Assembly (NCBI GenBank): GCA_947476875.1
Contig: CANJSG010000007.1
Location: forward strand, 1-47,791
Length of the DNA: 47,791 bases
Origin: Verrucomicrobiota bacterium
GTDB lineage: Bacteria > Verrucomicrobiota > Verrucomicrobiia > Limisphaerales > CANJSG01
Direction of reading: 5' to 3'
Shown here: in pieces, positions 16,845 through 25,169 of the stretch
How the letters are laid out: every line of letters begins with the position of its first letter
Numbering within the stretch: position 1 is the stretch's first letter
Notes under the pieces: generated by a model
The model's database searches: none
What the model saw: the letters and a program-made list of their open reading frames with translations, nothing else
What the model was told of the DNA's origin: nothing
Translations under genes and position numbers: made by a program

Positions 16845-19807
16845 AAATTTCCCCCCTGCTGGGCTGCTTCTTGACGGCCATTTCCATCGCCGCCGTCGCT
16901 GCGGAACCCGATCCGAACGATCCGGCTACGGAACTCGCGTCCTTCAAGGTCGCCGACGGATTCGAAGTGAACCTCTTCGCGTCCGAAACCAACGGCGTGC
17001 CGAAACCGATCCAGATCCGGTTCGACCCACGGGGCCGGATGTATGTCGCGACCAGCACGATTTATCCCCAGCTGAAGCCCGGCCAGAAGCCCGATGACAA
17101 AATCGTCGTCCTGGAGGACACAGACGGCGACGGCCGGGCGGACAAGTCGACCGTCTTTGCCGACGGACTCCTGATCCCGACCGGCATCGAGCTGTTCAAC
17201 GGCGGGCTTTTCGTCGGCAACGCCACCGAGCTCCTGCATCTCGTCGACACCGACGGGGACGGGAAGGCCGACCAGCGCCAGGTCGTCCTGCGCGGCTTCG
17301 GCACCGGCGACGCGCACCAGACGATCAACTCGTTCACGTGGAGCCCGGGCGGCGAACTGTTCTTCAGCCAAGGGCTGCATGCGATGTCGCGGGTGGAAAC
17401 TCCCTACGGCCTCGTGAAGCTCCACGAAGCCGGCGTGTGGCGGCTGCGCCCGAACCAGCTCCGGCTCGACCCCTTCTTCGGCGACGGCATGGCGCCGCAC
17501 AATCCCTGGGGCTTCGCCTTCGACGATTGGGGCGCTCCGTTCCTCTTCGCCGGCAACGGGCACGGCATCTACTACCTCGCCCCGGCCCTGGTCGTGACGG
17601 ACCACAAGCTCGACCACCAACGCATCTGGACGCAGGGCCAGAAATTCTGCGGCGTCGAGATCATCGGCTCCAAGGCGATGCCGGATTCGCTCCAGGGCTG
17701 CATCGTGGCGAATCGGTTCATGGACAACACCGTCGCCATGTTCCGACCTGAGGACGACGGCGCGGGCTTCAAGCTCAAGGAACTCCCGCCGCTCATCACG
17801 ACGACGAACACGAGCTTCCGCCCGGTGGACATCCGCACCGGCCCCGACGGCGCGCTCTACATTGCCGATTGGTTCAACCCCATCATCGGCCATTACCAGG
17901 CGTCGTTCCGTGATCCGCGCCGCGACCAGGTCCACGGCCGCATCTGGCGCGTCACGGCCAAGGGCCGGCCGGCGGTGCCGCGCGTCGCCTTGAACCAGCT
18001 CGGGCTTTCCCAGCTGCTCGACGAGCTGAAATCCGGTGAACGCTGGAATCGGATCCAGGCCAAGCGCGTGTTGACCGAGCAGGCGCCCGCCTTCCTGACC
18101 AACGCCTTCAAGCTCTGGATCGACCAGCTCGACATCTCCGATCCGCTCTACGAACGGCACCTCGTCGAGGCGCTCGGCGTTCTGGAGTCGCAGGATCTCG
18201 TCATGCCGCCGCTCTTGGGATCGCTTCTGGCCGCGAAGGATTTCCGGGCTAGGGCCTATGCCGCTTCGGTGATCGGGCGCTGGCAGGATCGACTGCCGAA
18301 CGCGGTGGATCTGATCGGCCAGGCAACCAAGGATTCCCACCCGCGCGTGCGGCTCCAGGGCGTCGTCTCGGCCAGTTCCATCCTGACTGCGCGCGCCCTC
18401 GAAGCGGCGTTGCAGGCCGTCGATCAGCCGATCGACCGCTTTGTGAACGAGGCCCTGGTGAAAACGATCCACGCGCTCAAACCGCACTGGGCTCCCGAGC
18501 TCGCCTCCGGCCGGCTCAACCTCGAAGCCACGCCGCAGCGCCTTGAGTTCCTCCTCAAGACCGATGCGTCGGCGGATTCGCTCCGCGTCGTCACCGAACG
18601 TTTGAAGCAGGGGGGCCTCTCCAAGGAAACCCGCGAACGATTCCTCGCGATCCTCGCCAACGTCGGCGGGCCGGCGGAACTCGCGATGGTGCTCGCGGCA
18701 TCCAGTTACGGAACCGGCAACGACTACGACGCGGCCCAGCACGGCCGGTTGCTGCCCGCGTTGGCCCAAGCCGAAAAGCTCCGCCGCATCCGCCCTTCCG
18801 GTGATCTCGCGGCCGTGCTGGCCGAGATGTTGAAAGACCAGAACGCAGAGCTGAAAGCCGGAGCACTACGGCTCGCGGGCGCGTGGAAGCTCGCCGGGCT
18901 GCGGAGCCAGCTCACGACCACGGCGACGGACGCGGGCGCATCCGCCGCACTGCGACGGGCCGCTGTCGACGGCCTCGCGGACATGGCTGGAACCGAAGAC
19001 AAGGCGACGCTTAAAAAACTTTCAGGCGAAGGGCCGGGCAGTGTCCGCGCCCGGGCCATTGCCGCGCTGGCCGGGCTGGATCCCACCAGTGCTGCGCGAG
19101 CCGCCGCAACCTATCTTGGCAGTGCCGCTGCCGATGGAGAATGGTCGGAGGTTTGGTCGGCCTTTCTGCAACGCAAAGAGGGAGCCGCAACTTTGGCTGC
19201 TGCCTTCAAGGACACGAAACCAACGCGTGATGCGGCCCGGATCGGGCTTCGCCTCATGGGCTCCAGCGGACGGCGGGACGAGGTGCTCGCCAAGATCGTC
19301 ACGGCATCGGCCGGATTCTCGAACGAGGCGAAGACGCTCAGCGCCGACCAGATCAGGGCGCTCGTTCTACAGGTGACAACATCCGGTGACGCCCGGCGTG
19401 GCGCGGAGATCTTCCTGCGTCCCGAGCTCAGTTGCACCGCCTGCCACGCGATCAGCGGCAAAGGCGGCGACATCGGCCCGGACATGAGCGCGCTCGGCAC
19501 GGCCCAGCCGGTCGACTTCATCATCGGCGCGATTCTCCAGCCGAACAAAGAAGTGAAGGAAGGCTTCATGGCCCACGGCATCACTATGGCGAACGGCGAC
19601 GAATTCCAGGGCTACATCCAGCGGGAGACGGCCACGGAAATCGTCCTGCGCGACCATCTCCTGCAGCGCGAAGTCCGGCTGCGCCGCGCGGATGTGAAGG
19701 AGCGCCGGCAGATCGGGTCTGTCATGCCGTCGGGATTGGCGGACACGCTGACGCAGGCGGAGTTTCGCGACCTCGTCCGCTACTTGTCGGAACTCGGCAA
19801 ACGCTGA
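16841..19807 (+). CDS. PVC-type dehydrogenase / HEAT / c-type cytochrome fusion
   Basis: A 988-residue periplasmic protein with an N-terminal signal peptide (cut near AVAA|EP). Residues about 30-400 form a beta-propeller like the membrane-bound dehydrogenase family (TIGR02604), with FEVNLFASE, repeated DTDGDGxAD calcium-binding loops, and NPWGFAFDDWG. Residues about 400-800 are alpha-helical HEAT-like repeats. The C-terminal 130 residues are the PVC heme-binding domain (TIGR02603): one CTACH motif at residues 866-870 binds heme c, with GGDIGPDMSALG and a later Met as possible ligand. It is co-translated with the SGNH-like gene. Proteins of this build are expanded in Verrucomicrobiota and Planctomycetes and are often linked to oxidation of sugars or polysaccharide-derived compounds; the substrate is unknown. 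Confidence 0.88.
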   Translation: MKISPLLGCFLTAISIAAVAAEPDPNDPATELASFKVADGFEVNLFASETNGVPKPIQIRFDPRGRMYVATSTIYPQLKPGQKPDDKIVVLEDTDGDGRADKSTVFADGLLIPTGIELFNGGLFVGNATELLHLVDTDGDGKADQRQVVLRGFGTGDAHQTINSFTWSPGGELFFSQGLHAMSRVETPYGLVKLHEAGVWRLRPNQLRLDPFFGDGMAPHNPWGFAFDDWGAPFLFAGNGHGIYYLAPALVVTDHKLDHQRIWTQGQKFCGVEIIGSKAMPDSLQGCIVANRFMDNTVAMFRPEDDGAGFKLKELPPLITTTNTSFRPVDIRTGPDGALYIADWFNPIIGHYQASFRDPRRDQVHGRIWRVTAKGRPAVPRVALNQLGLSQLLDELKSGERWNRIQAKRVLTEQAPAFLTNAFKLWIDQLDISDPLYERHLVEALGVLESQDLVMPPLLGSLLAAKDFRARAYAASVIGRWQDRLPNAVDLIGQATKDSHPRVRLQGVVSASSILTARALEAALQAVDQPIDRFVNEALVKTIHALKPHWAPELASGRLNLEATPQRLEFLLKTDASADSLRVVTERLKQGGLSKETRERFLAILANVGGPAELAMVLAASSYGTGNDYDAAQHGRLLPALAQAEKLRRIRPSGDLAAVLAEMLKDQNAELKAGALRLAGAWKLAGLRSQLTTTATDAGASAALRRAAVDGLADMAGTEDKATLKKLSGEGPGSVRARAIAALAGLDPTSAARAAATYLGSAAADGEWSEVWSAFLQRKEGAATLAAAFKDTKPTRDAARIGLRLMGSSGRRDEVLAKIVTASAGFSNEAKTLSADQIRALVLQVTTSGDARRGAEIFLRPELSCTACHAISGKGGDIGPDMSALGTAQPVDFIIGAILQPNKEVKEGFMAHGITMANGDEFQGYIQRETATEIVLRDHLLQREVRLRRADVKERRQIGSVMPSGLADTLTQAEFRDLVRYLSELGKR

Positions 19808-19865
19808 TCCGGAAAGGCCGGCGACGACCGGATGGTTTTGGTTCCGTCTCACCGAAAGGTTCCGC

Positions 19866-19871
19866 TAGCGT
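19866..19871 (+). promoter_or_regulatory. TAGCGT -10 element before HAD gene
   Basis: TAGCGT lies nine bases before the ATG at 19881, the same spacing as at ffh. No good -35 is seen (TTCCGT at 18 bp is the best), so the call rests on the repeated motif. Confidence 0.35.
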
Positions 19872-19880
19872 GCCGCCGTC

Positions 19881-20579
19881 ATGATTCGAGCCGTTACGTT
19901 CGATGTGGGGGGAACCCTGATCGCGCCGTTCCCGTCCGTCGGCCACATCTATGCGGATGTCGCCGCGGCCCACGGCATCGGCGGATTGGAGGCGGCAGAA
20001 CTCGACCGCCGTTTTTCCGAGGCCTGGAAACGGCATCGACCCGAAAGCTACACGAAGAGCGAGTGGGCCAGGCTGGTGGATGCGACCTTCGAAGGGCTCA
20101 CGCCCGAACCGCCCAGCCGGACGTTCTTCGACGAGCTGTATGCCCGGTTCACGCGGAAGGATTGCTGGCAGGTGTTTGACGACGTGATGCCGACGTTGAT
20201 CGCGCTGCGGACACGAGGGCTGAAGCTGGCATTGGTTTCGAACTGGGATGAACGGCTGCGGCCATTGTTGGCGGCGCTGGAGCTTGCGCCCTGTTTCGAC
20301 GCCTGCCTGATTTCCTGCGAGGTGCGTTCGGCGAAACCCGACGGGATGATTTTCGCAGCCGCGGCGGAGGCGCTCGATTTGAAGGCCCGCGAGATCCTGC
20401 ACGTGGGCGACAGCGACAGCGAAGACGCCGGCGGCGCGCTCATGGCGGGGATGCAGTCGCTGCTGATCGACCGCAGCCAACCTGCCGGCAACGGGCGCAT
20501 CTCCGATCTCCGGCAGGTTCTGACGCTCCGTCTGCTGGCAGTTCAGGAAAAGGCGAAACCGACGATCCGTCCTGCGTGA
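19881..20579 (+). CDS. HAD-superfamily hydrolase (HAD-IA, HDHD3-like)
   Basis: A 232-residue cytoplasmic phosphatase-like protein. Motif I is VTFDVGGTL (residues 5-13): the nucleophile Asp8 is present but the usual second Asp is Gly10, as in the HDHD3/DREG-2 subgroup. Motif II is LALVSNWDE, motif III has the Lys of SAKPDGMIF, and motif IV is HVGDSDSEDAGGA. A helical C1 cap lies between motifs I and II. With the general-acid Asp replaced, phosphatase activity may be weak or different. Substrate unknown. Probably leaderless, with TAGCGT nine bases before the ATG. Confidence 0.85.
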   Translation: MIRAVTFDVGGTLIAPFPSVGHIYADVAAAHGIGGLEAAELDRRFSEAWKRHRPESYTKSEWARLVDATFEGLTPEPPSRTFFDELYARFTRKDCWQVFDDVMPTLIALRTRGLKLALVSNWDERLRPLLAALELAPCFDACLISCEVRSAKPDGMIFAAAAEALDLKAREILHVGDSDSEDAGGALMAGMQSLLIDRSQPAGNGRISDLRQVLTLRLLAVQEKAKPTIRPA

Positions 20580-20591
20580 ACGGGCCGCGGC

Positions 20592-20936
20592 TCAATGGAT
20601 CGCGAGTTCGGCCGGCTCCTCGTGGACGACGTCTTCGGAGATCTCCTCCATCGAGCGGAAACGTTCGGCGTTGAAGCCGAGTTCCTGGCCGTGGAGGTTG
20701 AACATGTCGGCTGGATTTTTGAGTTCCTCCACGAGGATCCCGATCTCGCCGTCGCTGTCGCCGGGCTTGTTGCCGAGTCCTTTCACATGGCCGGCGTTGA
20801 GCATCTTGCCACGGCCGATGTAGACGGCGCGGACGGTGTAGACGGAATCCTTCTTGGGAAGTTGCGCGTAGACGACGTGGACTTCGCGGGGGAACTGGTC
20901 ATCGATGCAGACGACTTTCTGGCCTTTCTGAAACAT
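20592..20936 (-). CDS. Small conserved-looking protein of unknown function
   Basis: A 114-residue acidic protein that I do not recognise. It opens FQKGQKVVCIDDQFP, a pattern seen in small SH3-like beta-barrel proteins, followed by charged beta-rich sequence (KKDSVYTVRAVYIGRGK) and an acidic helix ending FRSMEEISEDVVHEEPAEL. No signal peptide or membrane segment. ATG at 20936 is chosen because the open frame upstream (to 21401) has no coding character. No Shine-Dalgarno is visible. It is tail-to-tail with the HAD gene and divergent from the next small gene. Confidence 0.6.
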   Translation of the reverse strand: MFQKGQKVVCIDDQFPREVHVVYAQLPKKDSVYTVRAVYIGRGKMLNAGHVKGLGNKPGDSDGEIGILVEELKNPADMFNLHGQELGFNAERFRSMEEISEDVVHEEPAELAIH

Positions 20937-21102
20937 GGAGGAATGGGTTTTTGGCGTCGCACCCTCGTTGGCGATGGGCGTTCGACTGGCGGGAAAAGAT
21001 GGCTCAGATCGAAAGCGACGCCAAGACGCGGTTTGGCAGCCGAGGCGGAAGTTGGTTTCCGCAAGACAGCGGCTGTCCGGTCCAGCGTGCCAGTCTGAGG
21101 GC

Positions 21103-21366
21103 ATGAAATGGAACGCATGCAGCATTGGAGACGTTGTCGAAGTCCAATCCGTCAACGGAGGCCACGGCCTTCCCGAAAGTCTGCCACCGGGTGCGCAGGT
21201 GCGGCTCATCAAGCTGGGAGAAGCCTGCGGAATCGTTGAACGCGACGGACGGGAATGGCGCGTCGCCGAGGAAAACCTCGTGCCCCGGGCGATCACCGGA
21301 ACCGCCGCCCGGCCCAGGCCGTTCATCCGCCCGCCTTCTTCGGCGCCAACCCATGGGAACAATTGA
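21103..21366 (+). CDS. Small hypothetical protein, possibly SH3-like
   Basis: An 87-residue product I do not recognise. It begins [20 protein letters not shown], then [20 protein letters not shown], strands that resemble a small beta barrel, and ends in a Pro/Arg-rich tail. A GAGG lies a few bases before the ATG at 21103. It is divergent from the 114-residue gene and about 50 bases before mgsA. It may be a real gene, but an opposite-strand open frame covers it and codon evidence is modest. Confidence 0.42.
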   Translation: MKWNACSIGDVVEVQSVNGGHGLPESLPPGAQVRLIKLGEACGIVERDGREWRVAEENLVPRAITGTAARPRPFIRPPSSAPTHGNN

Positions 21367-21415
21367 GGCGTTCCTTGCGGATTGCCGTGGATCGGCCGCA
21401 CCGTGGGGTCCTCTT

Positions 21416-21787
21416 ATGCGTCTCGCCCTCATCGCCCACGATGCCAAGAAAGCGGATCTCTGCCGCTTTGCCCTTCAGCACAAGGCGGCGCTGGCCAGCC
21501 ATGAGATCATCGCCACCGGAACGACGGGCGGCCGGATTGCGGAGGCGACTGGGTTGAAGGTCATCCGCTATCTCAGCGGACCTCTGGGCGGCGATGCGCA
21601 GATCGGGGCCCGGATCGCGAACGGTGAGGTCGACGCCGTGATTTTCATCGTGGATCCGCTGACGGCGCATCCGCACGAGCCGGACGTGCAGGGTCTGCAG
21701 CGGCTGTGCAACGTGCACAACATCCCGTTGGCGACGAATCTGGCGACGGCGCAGATGGTGTTCGCCGCCATTCTGCCGAGAGCCTGA
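21416..21787 (+). CDS. mgsA: Methylglyoxal synthase
   Basis: A 123-residue cytoplasmic enzyme converting DHAP to methylglyoxal and phosphate, a bypass of lower glycolysis used under phosphate limitation or sugar phosphate stress. It aligns along its length with Bacillus-type Mgs[13 protein letters not shown] at the N-terminus, ATGTTGGRI (phosphate binding), [11 protein letters not shown] with the catalytic Asp, [15 protein letters not shown] and [14 protein letters not shown] at 21416 fits the family; an in-frame ATG at 21353 would add 21 unrelated residues. Its substrate is the product of the aldolase encoded at 13.2 kb. Confidence 0.93.
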   Translation: MRLALIAHDAKKADLCRFALQHKAALASHEIIATGTTGGRIAEATGLKVIRYLSGPLGGDAQIGARIANGEVDAVIFIVDPLTAHPHEPDVQGLQRLCNVHNIPLATNLATAQMVFAAILPRA

Positions 21788-21811
21788 TGCTTCACCGCCA
21801 TCAATCCTGGC

Positions 21812-21839
21812 TTGATGGCATTCGTCTTGGGCCTACTTT
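21812..21839 (+). promoter_or_regulatory. Putative promoter of dapF (leaderless)
   Basis: TTGATG (21812-21817), 16-bp spacer, TACTTT (21834-21839), then eight bases to the ATG at 21848, so transcription should start at or beside the initiation codon. Confidence 0.5.
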
Positions 21840-21847
21840 GCGCGGCC

Positions 21848-22657
21848 ATGTTGCTTGAGTTCACCAAGATGAACGGTGCCGGGAATGACTTCATCGTCTT
21901 CGACAACCGTGACCGGAAGATTTCGCTGACGACCGACCAGATCGTGCATCTGTGCCATCGCCAACGAGGTATCGGAGCCGACGGCATCATGGGATTGGTC
22001 CCGTGCGACTCCGGAAAAGCCGACTGGTCGTGGCAGTTCTACAACAGCGACGGTTCGGCCGCCGAAATGTGCGGGAACGGGGCACGTTGTTTCGCCCGGT
22101 ATATCCAGAAACTCACTGGAGCGAAGGGTGACCTGACCTTCGAGACGGCGGCGGGCGTGATTCACGCGCGCTTCCATGGCGACCGCGTCACTGTGAGCCT
22201 GACCACGCCCCACGGCCTGCGCCTCAACGAATCCGTCCCGCTCGAGCAAGGCGCGACTCCGATCCACTCCATCAACACCGGCGTGCCCCACGCGGTCATC
22301 TACGTCGACGATGCGGACAAGGCGATGGTCGCGGGAGTGGGGGCCGAGGTCCGCTACCACGCGCACTTCAAGCCTCGGGGGACCAACGTGAATTTCGTCC
22401 AGGTCAAAGGCCCCAACTTCATCCGTGTCCGGACCTACGAACGGGGAGTCGAAGGCGAAACCCTCGCCTGCGGCACCGGGGTGACGGCCGCCGCGTTGAT
22501 TTCCGCCCGGCTCAAGGGCTTTACGTCGCCCGTAAAGGTTCAAGTCCAGGGCGGCGATCTGCTGGAGGTGGGTTTTCGCGGGGAGAACGGCGAGTTCGCC
22601 GATGTCGCGCTGACGGGCCCGGCTGATTTCGCATTCACGGGCTCGGTGACGCTCTAG
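21848..22657 (+). CDS. dapF: Diaminopimelate epimerase
   Basis: A 269-residue PLP-independent racemase converting LL- to meso-diaminopimelate for lysine and peptidoglycan synthesis. LEFTKMNGAGNDFIVFDNR is the standard N-terminus. The two catalytic cysteines are in EMCGNGARC (Cys near 74) and ACGTGVTAAA (Cys near 209), one in each pseudo-symmetric half. The start at 21848 places FTKMNGAGNDF where family members have it; an upstream ATG at 21812 lies inside the promoter. A Gram-negative with a meso-DAP wall is implied. The stop overlaps the end of an antisense ISL3 remnant. Confidence 0.95.
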   Translation: MLLEFTKMNGAGNDFIVFDNRDRKISLTTDQIVHLCHRQRGIGADGIMGLVPCDSGKADWSWQFYNSDGSAAEMCGNGARCFARYIQKLTGAKGDLTFETAAGVIHARFHGDRVTVSLTTPHGLRLNESVPLEQGATPIHSINTGVPHAVIYVDDADKAMVAGVGAEVRYHAHFKPRGTNVNFVQVKGPNFIRVRTYERGVEGETLACGTGVTAAALISARLKGFTSPVKVQVQGGDLLEVGFRGENGEFADVALTGPADFAFTGSVTL

Positions 22658-22669
22658 CTCGGCGAAAAC

Positions 22670-22983
22670 AGCCACAAATCCGCTGATTCAGCGGGTTTTC
22701 GCAGCGGACATTTTTCAGTTCCCCACCGTTTCCACTGGCTGGACAGGGGAGGCATGGAGAGCTTGCCGTCGACGAAGCAGCGCATGGCGATCATCTAGTC
22801 CCGGCTGCGATAGCCGCCGGCCTTGCGTTTCAGCGCGCTGAAGACGCTGTTCAGGCCCTCCAGGAAGCCGGGGCTCAACCATCCGTGCCACCAAGTCGGC
22901 GAATACGGTCAGGTAGTTGTGGCCCTTGCGTCAGTTTATCGCGTCGACGCCCAGATGCACCCATCCGGAGAGGTCTGCCGCAG
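22670..22983 (-). pseudogene. Decayed ISL3-family transposase fragments
   Basis: On the minus strand two pieces of an ISL3-type transposase are fused by a deletion. The first (about 22970-22880) reads HLGVDAIN-stop-RKGHNYLTVFADL, matching the GVDE...RKGH region holding the first catalytic Asp. The second (about 22867-22680) reads GFLEGLNSVFSALKRKAGGY then RSRD-stop-MIAMRCFVDGKLSM, matching the family C-terminus. Two in-frame stops and loss of the central catalytic domain make it inactive. It occupies the first third of the long gap between dapF and dnaA. Confidence 0.75.
22676..22699 (+). terminator. Probable terminator of dapF
   Basis: CCGCT (22680-22684) and AGCGG (22690-22694), extended by flanking A and T bases, then GTTTT. 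A short stem but with a T run, 20 bases after the dapF stop. It may originally belong to the transposon remnant. Confidence 0.45.
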
Positions 22984-23199
22984 CCGTGCTTTGTCCTCAC
23001 TTATAAGCAAACAGGACACAATAGGTTCACGAGACTATTTAGAATCTTTACATTGTATCGTAAATGGCCACTATGCGAAGATAGTCCCTCGTATTTGGAA
23101 ACAGCGAACCCCCCATTTTTCTACGGGCACGGAGGACCAATCGCTTGACAGAATCGCCGGCGGAACCATGTGGGGCCTGTCTGTTACAGGAGGGTGACA

Positions 23200-23263
23200 A
23201 AAGCCCCGTTGGCCGGGCGAAATCTCGCCATGAAGAACGGTTCGCCCCGGCCCGCTGGGGTTT
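23200..23263. repeat. Long imperfect inverted repeat
   Basis: GGCCGGGCGAA (23211-23221) pairs with TTCGCCCCGGCC (23241-23252) with one bulged base, and outside it AAAGCCCC (23200-23207) pairs with GGGGTTT (23257-23263). About 18 paired positions. Function unknown. Confidence 0.55.
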
Positions 23264-23310
23264 CCTTGATACCCCCTCAGCCGGAAGCGTGTTTTTAAGG
23301 GTTTTTTGCC

Positions 23311-23319
23311 TGTGAATAA
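23311..23319 (-). promoter_or_regulatory. DnaA-box-like nonamer
   Basis: TGTGAATAA, the complement of TTATTCACA, fitting the TTATNCACA consensus, about 290 bases before the dnaA start. Single site; chance occurrence is possible. Confidence 0.35.
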
Positions 23320-23381
23320 CTTGGGAAGAACTGCATAAACATTGTCCTAGCGGAGCCCCTCGGGGTCTTCTAATTAAACGC

Positions 23382-23418
23382 CCCCGAAGTTGGCGGATTT
23401 TCCGCCAGCAACTTGGGG
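23382..23418. repeat. Inverted repeat (hairpin) upstream of dnaA
   Basis: CCCC..AAGTTG..GCGGA on the left pairs with TCCGC..CAACTT..GGGG on the right, with small bulges and a short T-rich loop. Confidence 0.5.
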
Positions 23419-23467
23419 ACATCGTGCCAGCCCGCTGAATCCGTAGACGAAACAACGTGCTGAAGTG

Positions 23468-23499
23468 ATTAAGGGGAAACTCTTTGAGGAGCCCTTAAT
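23468..23499. repeat. Perfect 8-bp inverted repeat upstream of dnaA
   Basis: ATTAAGGG (23468-23475) and CCCTTAAT (23492-23499) flank a 16-base loop, about 100 bases before dnaA. It could be an operator or an RNA hairpin in the dnaA leader. Confidence 0.5.
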
Positions 23500-23601
23500 C
23501 TGCGGCGAAATCCGGGGAGCCATTGGCTTTTCGGCGAAACAGCGGGAGCGCCGCACGTTTGAGCAGGATGTCTAAGTCGGCTTGGAATCAGATTTTTTGC
23601 A

Positions 23602-25026
23602 GTGAAGAAAACGCCGGTGAATAAAGTGCCGCCCCTTGCGCCGTCCGCAGCCCCCGCTGCGGAGCCGGAAGCCTTGTGGCGTCAGGCTCAGGACATGTTG
23701 CGGCAGATGGTCCATCCGGACCTCTTCCGGATGTGGTTTGGCCCGATCCGAGCGGTGTCATGCGAGGCCGACCTCCTGACGCTCGGTGTGGCAAACGACT
23801 ACTTCATGCACTGGCTGCAGGACAACTATTCGGCCTTGATCCGGGACGTCCTCGCCCAGATCACCAGCCGCGCGATGGATATCCGGTTCGTGGTCCGAGC
23901 GGACGCGGCCAAACTCGTGGTCGCTGAGCTTTCCCTCCCCGAGGCCACCGAGCCCGCTGCCGTTCTGGCCCATACCCCTTCCATTCCGGCCGTCGTTGGC
24001 CGGGAGTTTTGTTTCAACCCGAAGAACACGTTTGAATCTTTCGTCGTGGGCGACGGAAACAACGAAGCCCATGCGGCCGCGTTGGCCGTCGCCCAGACTC
24101 CGGGGCGTTCCTACAATCCGCTATTCTTTCACGGCGGTGTCGGTCTAGGAAAAACCCATCTGCTGCAAGCAGTTGGCCAGCATATCGCGACGCACCGGAA
24201 GACATCTAAAGTCGTCTACGTGACGACCGAGAAGTTCACCAACGAATACATCGAATCGATCCAGAACAACCAGATCGGGCGTTTCCGGAAGCGGTATCGC
24301 CAGATGGATGTCCTGCTGATCGACGATATCCAGTTTCTCGCCGGCAAAGAGCGCATCCAGGAAGAGTTCTTCCATACCTTCAACGCGCTCTACGAGAACC
24401 ACAAACAGATCGTCATCGCGGGTGATCGTCCGGTCAGCGAGATCCAGAATCTCGAACAACGGTTGGTCTCGCGCTTCGAGTGGGGTCTGACGGCTGAGAT
24501 CCGCCAACCGGATTACGAAACCCGGTTCGCCATCATCCGCAAGAAGGCGGTGTTGATGAATTTCAACATCCCGGACGAGATCTTCGGGTTCCTCGCCAAC
24601 CGGATCCGGTCCAACATCCGCCGACTGGAAGGGGCGCTGGTTCGGGTCGGTTTCTACGCCGACTTGGTGAAGCGTCAGTTGTCCGTGGACGACATCCAGA
24701 AGCTCCTCAGCCAGACGCTTCAGGAAGAGGGCAAGCTCAGCATCAGCATTGATCTGATCCAGAAGCGGGTCGTCGAGCACTACGACCTCCGGCTCACGGA
24801 CATGCACAGCAAACGCCGCCCGGAACACATCGCGTTCCCGCGCCAGATCGCCATGTATCTGTCTCGCCAACTCACGGAATGCTCCCTCAGCAGCATCGGA
24901 GACGCGTTCGGCGGCCGTGATCACGGCACCGTGCTCCACGCGTGCCGGCATGTGAAGGACCGCATGGAGACCGAGAGTTCCGTCCGCGAGGTCGTCACCT
25001 ATCTCGAGCGCCAGCTGCTCCGTTGA
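23602..25026 (+). CDS. dnaA: Chromosomal replication initiator DnaA
   Basis: A 474-residue AAA+ initiator that binds DnaA boxes and melts oriC. Domain I (about 25-95) contains the WFGP segment. After a variable linker, NPKNTFESFVVGDGNN opens domain III. Walker A GGVGLGKT is at 178-185, Walker B LLIDDIQF follows, and the domain IV DNA-binding signature FGGRDHGTVLHAC is near 436-448. The start is GTG at 23602; no upstream ATG is in frame. dnaN and recF are not adjacent: the neighbours are an IS remnant and the complex I operon. Confidence 0.96.
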   Translation: MKKTPVNKVPPLAPSAAPAAEPEALWRQAQDMLRQMVHPDLFRMWFGPIRAVSCEADLLTLGVANDYFMHWLQDNYSALIRDVLAQITSRAMDIRFVVRADAAKLVVAELSLPEATEPAAVLAHTPSIPAVVGREFCFNPKNTFESFVVGDGNNEAHAAALAVAQTPGRSYNPLFFHGGVGLGKTHLLQAVGQHIATHRKTSKVVYVTTEKFTNEYIESIQNNQIGRFRKRYRQMDVLLIDDIQFLAGKERIQEEFFHTFNALYENHKQIVIAGDRPVSEIQNLEQRLVSRFEWGLTAEIRQPDYETRFAIIRKKAVLMNFNIPDEIFGFLANRIRSNIRRLEGALVRVGFYADLVKRQLSVDDIQKLLSQTLQEEGKLSISIDLIQKRVVEHYDLRLTDMHSKRRPEHIAFPRQIAMYLSRQLTECSLSSIGDAFGGRDHGTVLHACRHVKDRMETESSVREVVTYLERQLLR

Positions 25027-25146
25027 ACGCGCTGATGGTGCGCTTGTTCGCGGGTGGGCTTGCGTCGGATTCCAAGCCGTCACTTGATCGCGAACAGCCC
25101 TATTCTAGGGCCCTTCGGTTGATTTTTTCCGGTGGAGATTGTGGGC

Positions 25147-25164
25147 TTGTGAAATAAATCACAA
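25147..25164. promoter_or_regulatory. CRP/FNR-type palindromic operator upstream of nuo
   Basis: TTGTGA (25147-25152), AATAAA, TCACAA (25159-25164): a perfect 18-bp palindrome containing TGTGA-N6-TCACA, the consensus of CRP-family regulators. It is centred at 25155.5, about 50 bases before the predicted nuo start point, a usual activating position. Identity of the regulator is inference. Confidence 0.6.
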
Positions 25165-25169
25165 ACTTC

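Larger units (their letters stand above)
22984..23601. other. Gene-free, hairpin-rich region upstream of dnaA; oriC candidate
   Basis: No protein gene is supported here. The first 120 bases are clearly AT-rich against the surroundings and contain TTGTCCT...AGGACACAA. Then come three separate large inverted repeats (around 23200-23263, 23382-23418 and 23468-23499) and one DnaA-box-like TGTGAATAA (23311-23319, the complement of TTATTCACA). The location beside dnaA, the AT-rich segment and the box are compatible with a replication origin, but a cluster of boxes is not evident, so this is weak. Confidence 0.3.

Noticed and set aside
16727-18769. 680-codon minus-strand open frame under the cytochrome fusion
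   Set aside because: Composition is a shadow of the plus-strand gene, with no recognisable domain.
20935-21098. Extending the small plus-strand gene upstream to 20935
   Set aside because: The added 56 codons cover the divergent intergenic region and lack a ribosome site; ATG 21103 has GAGG in front.
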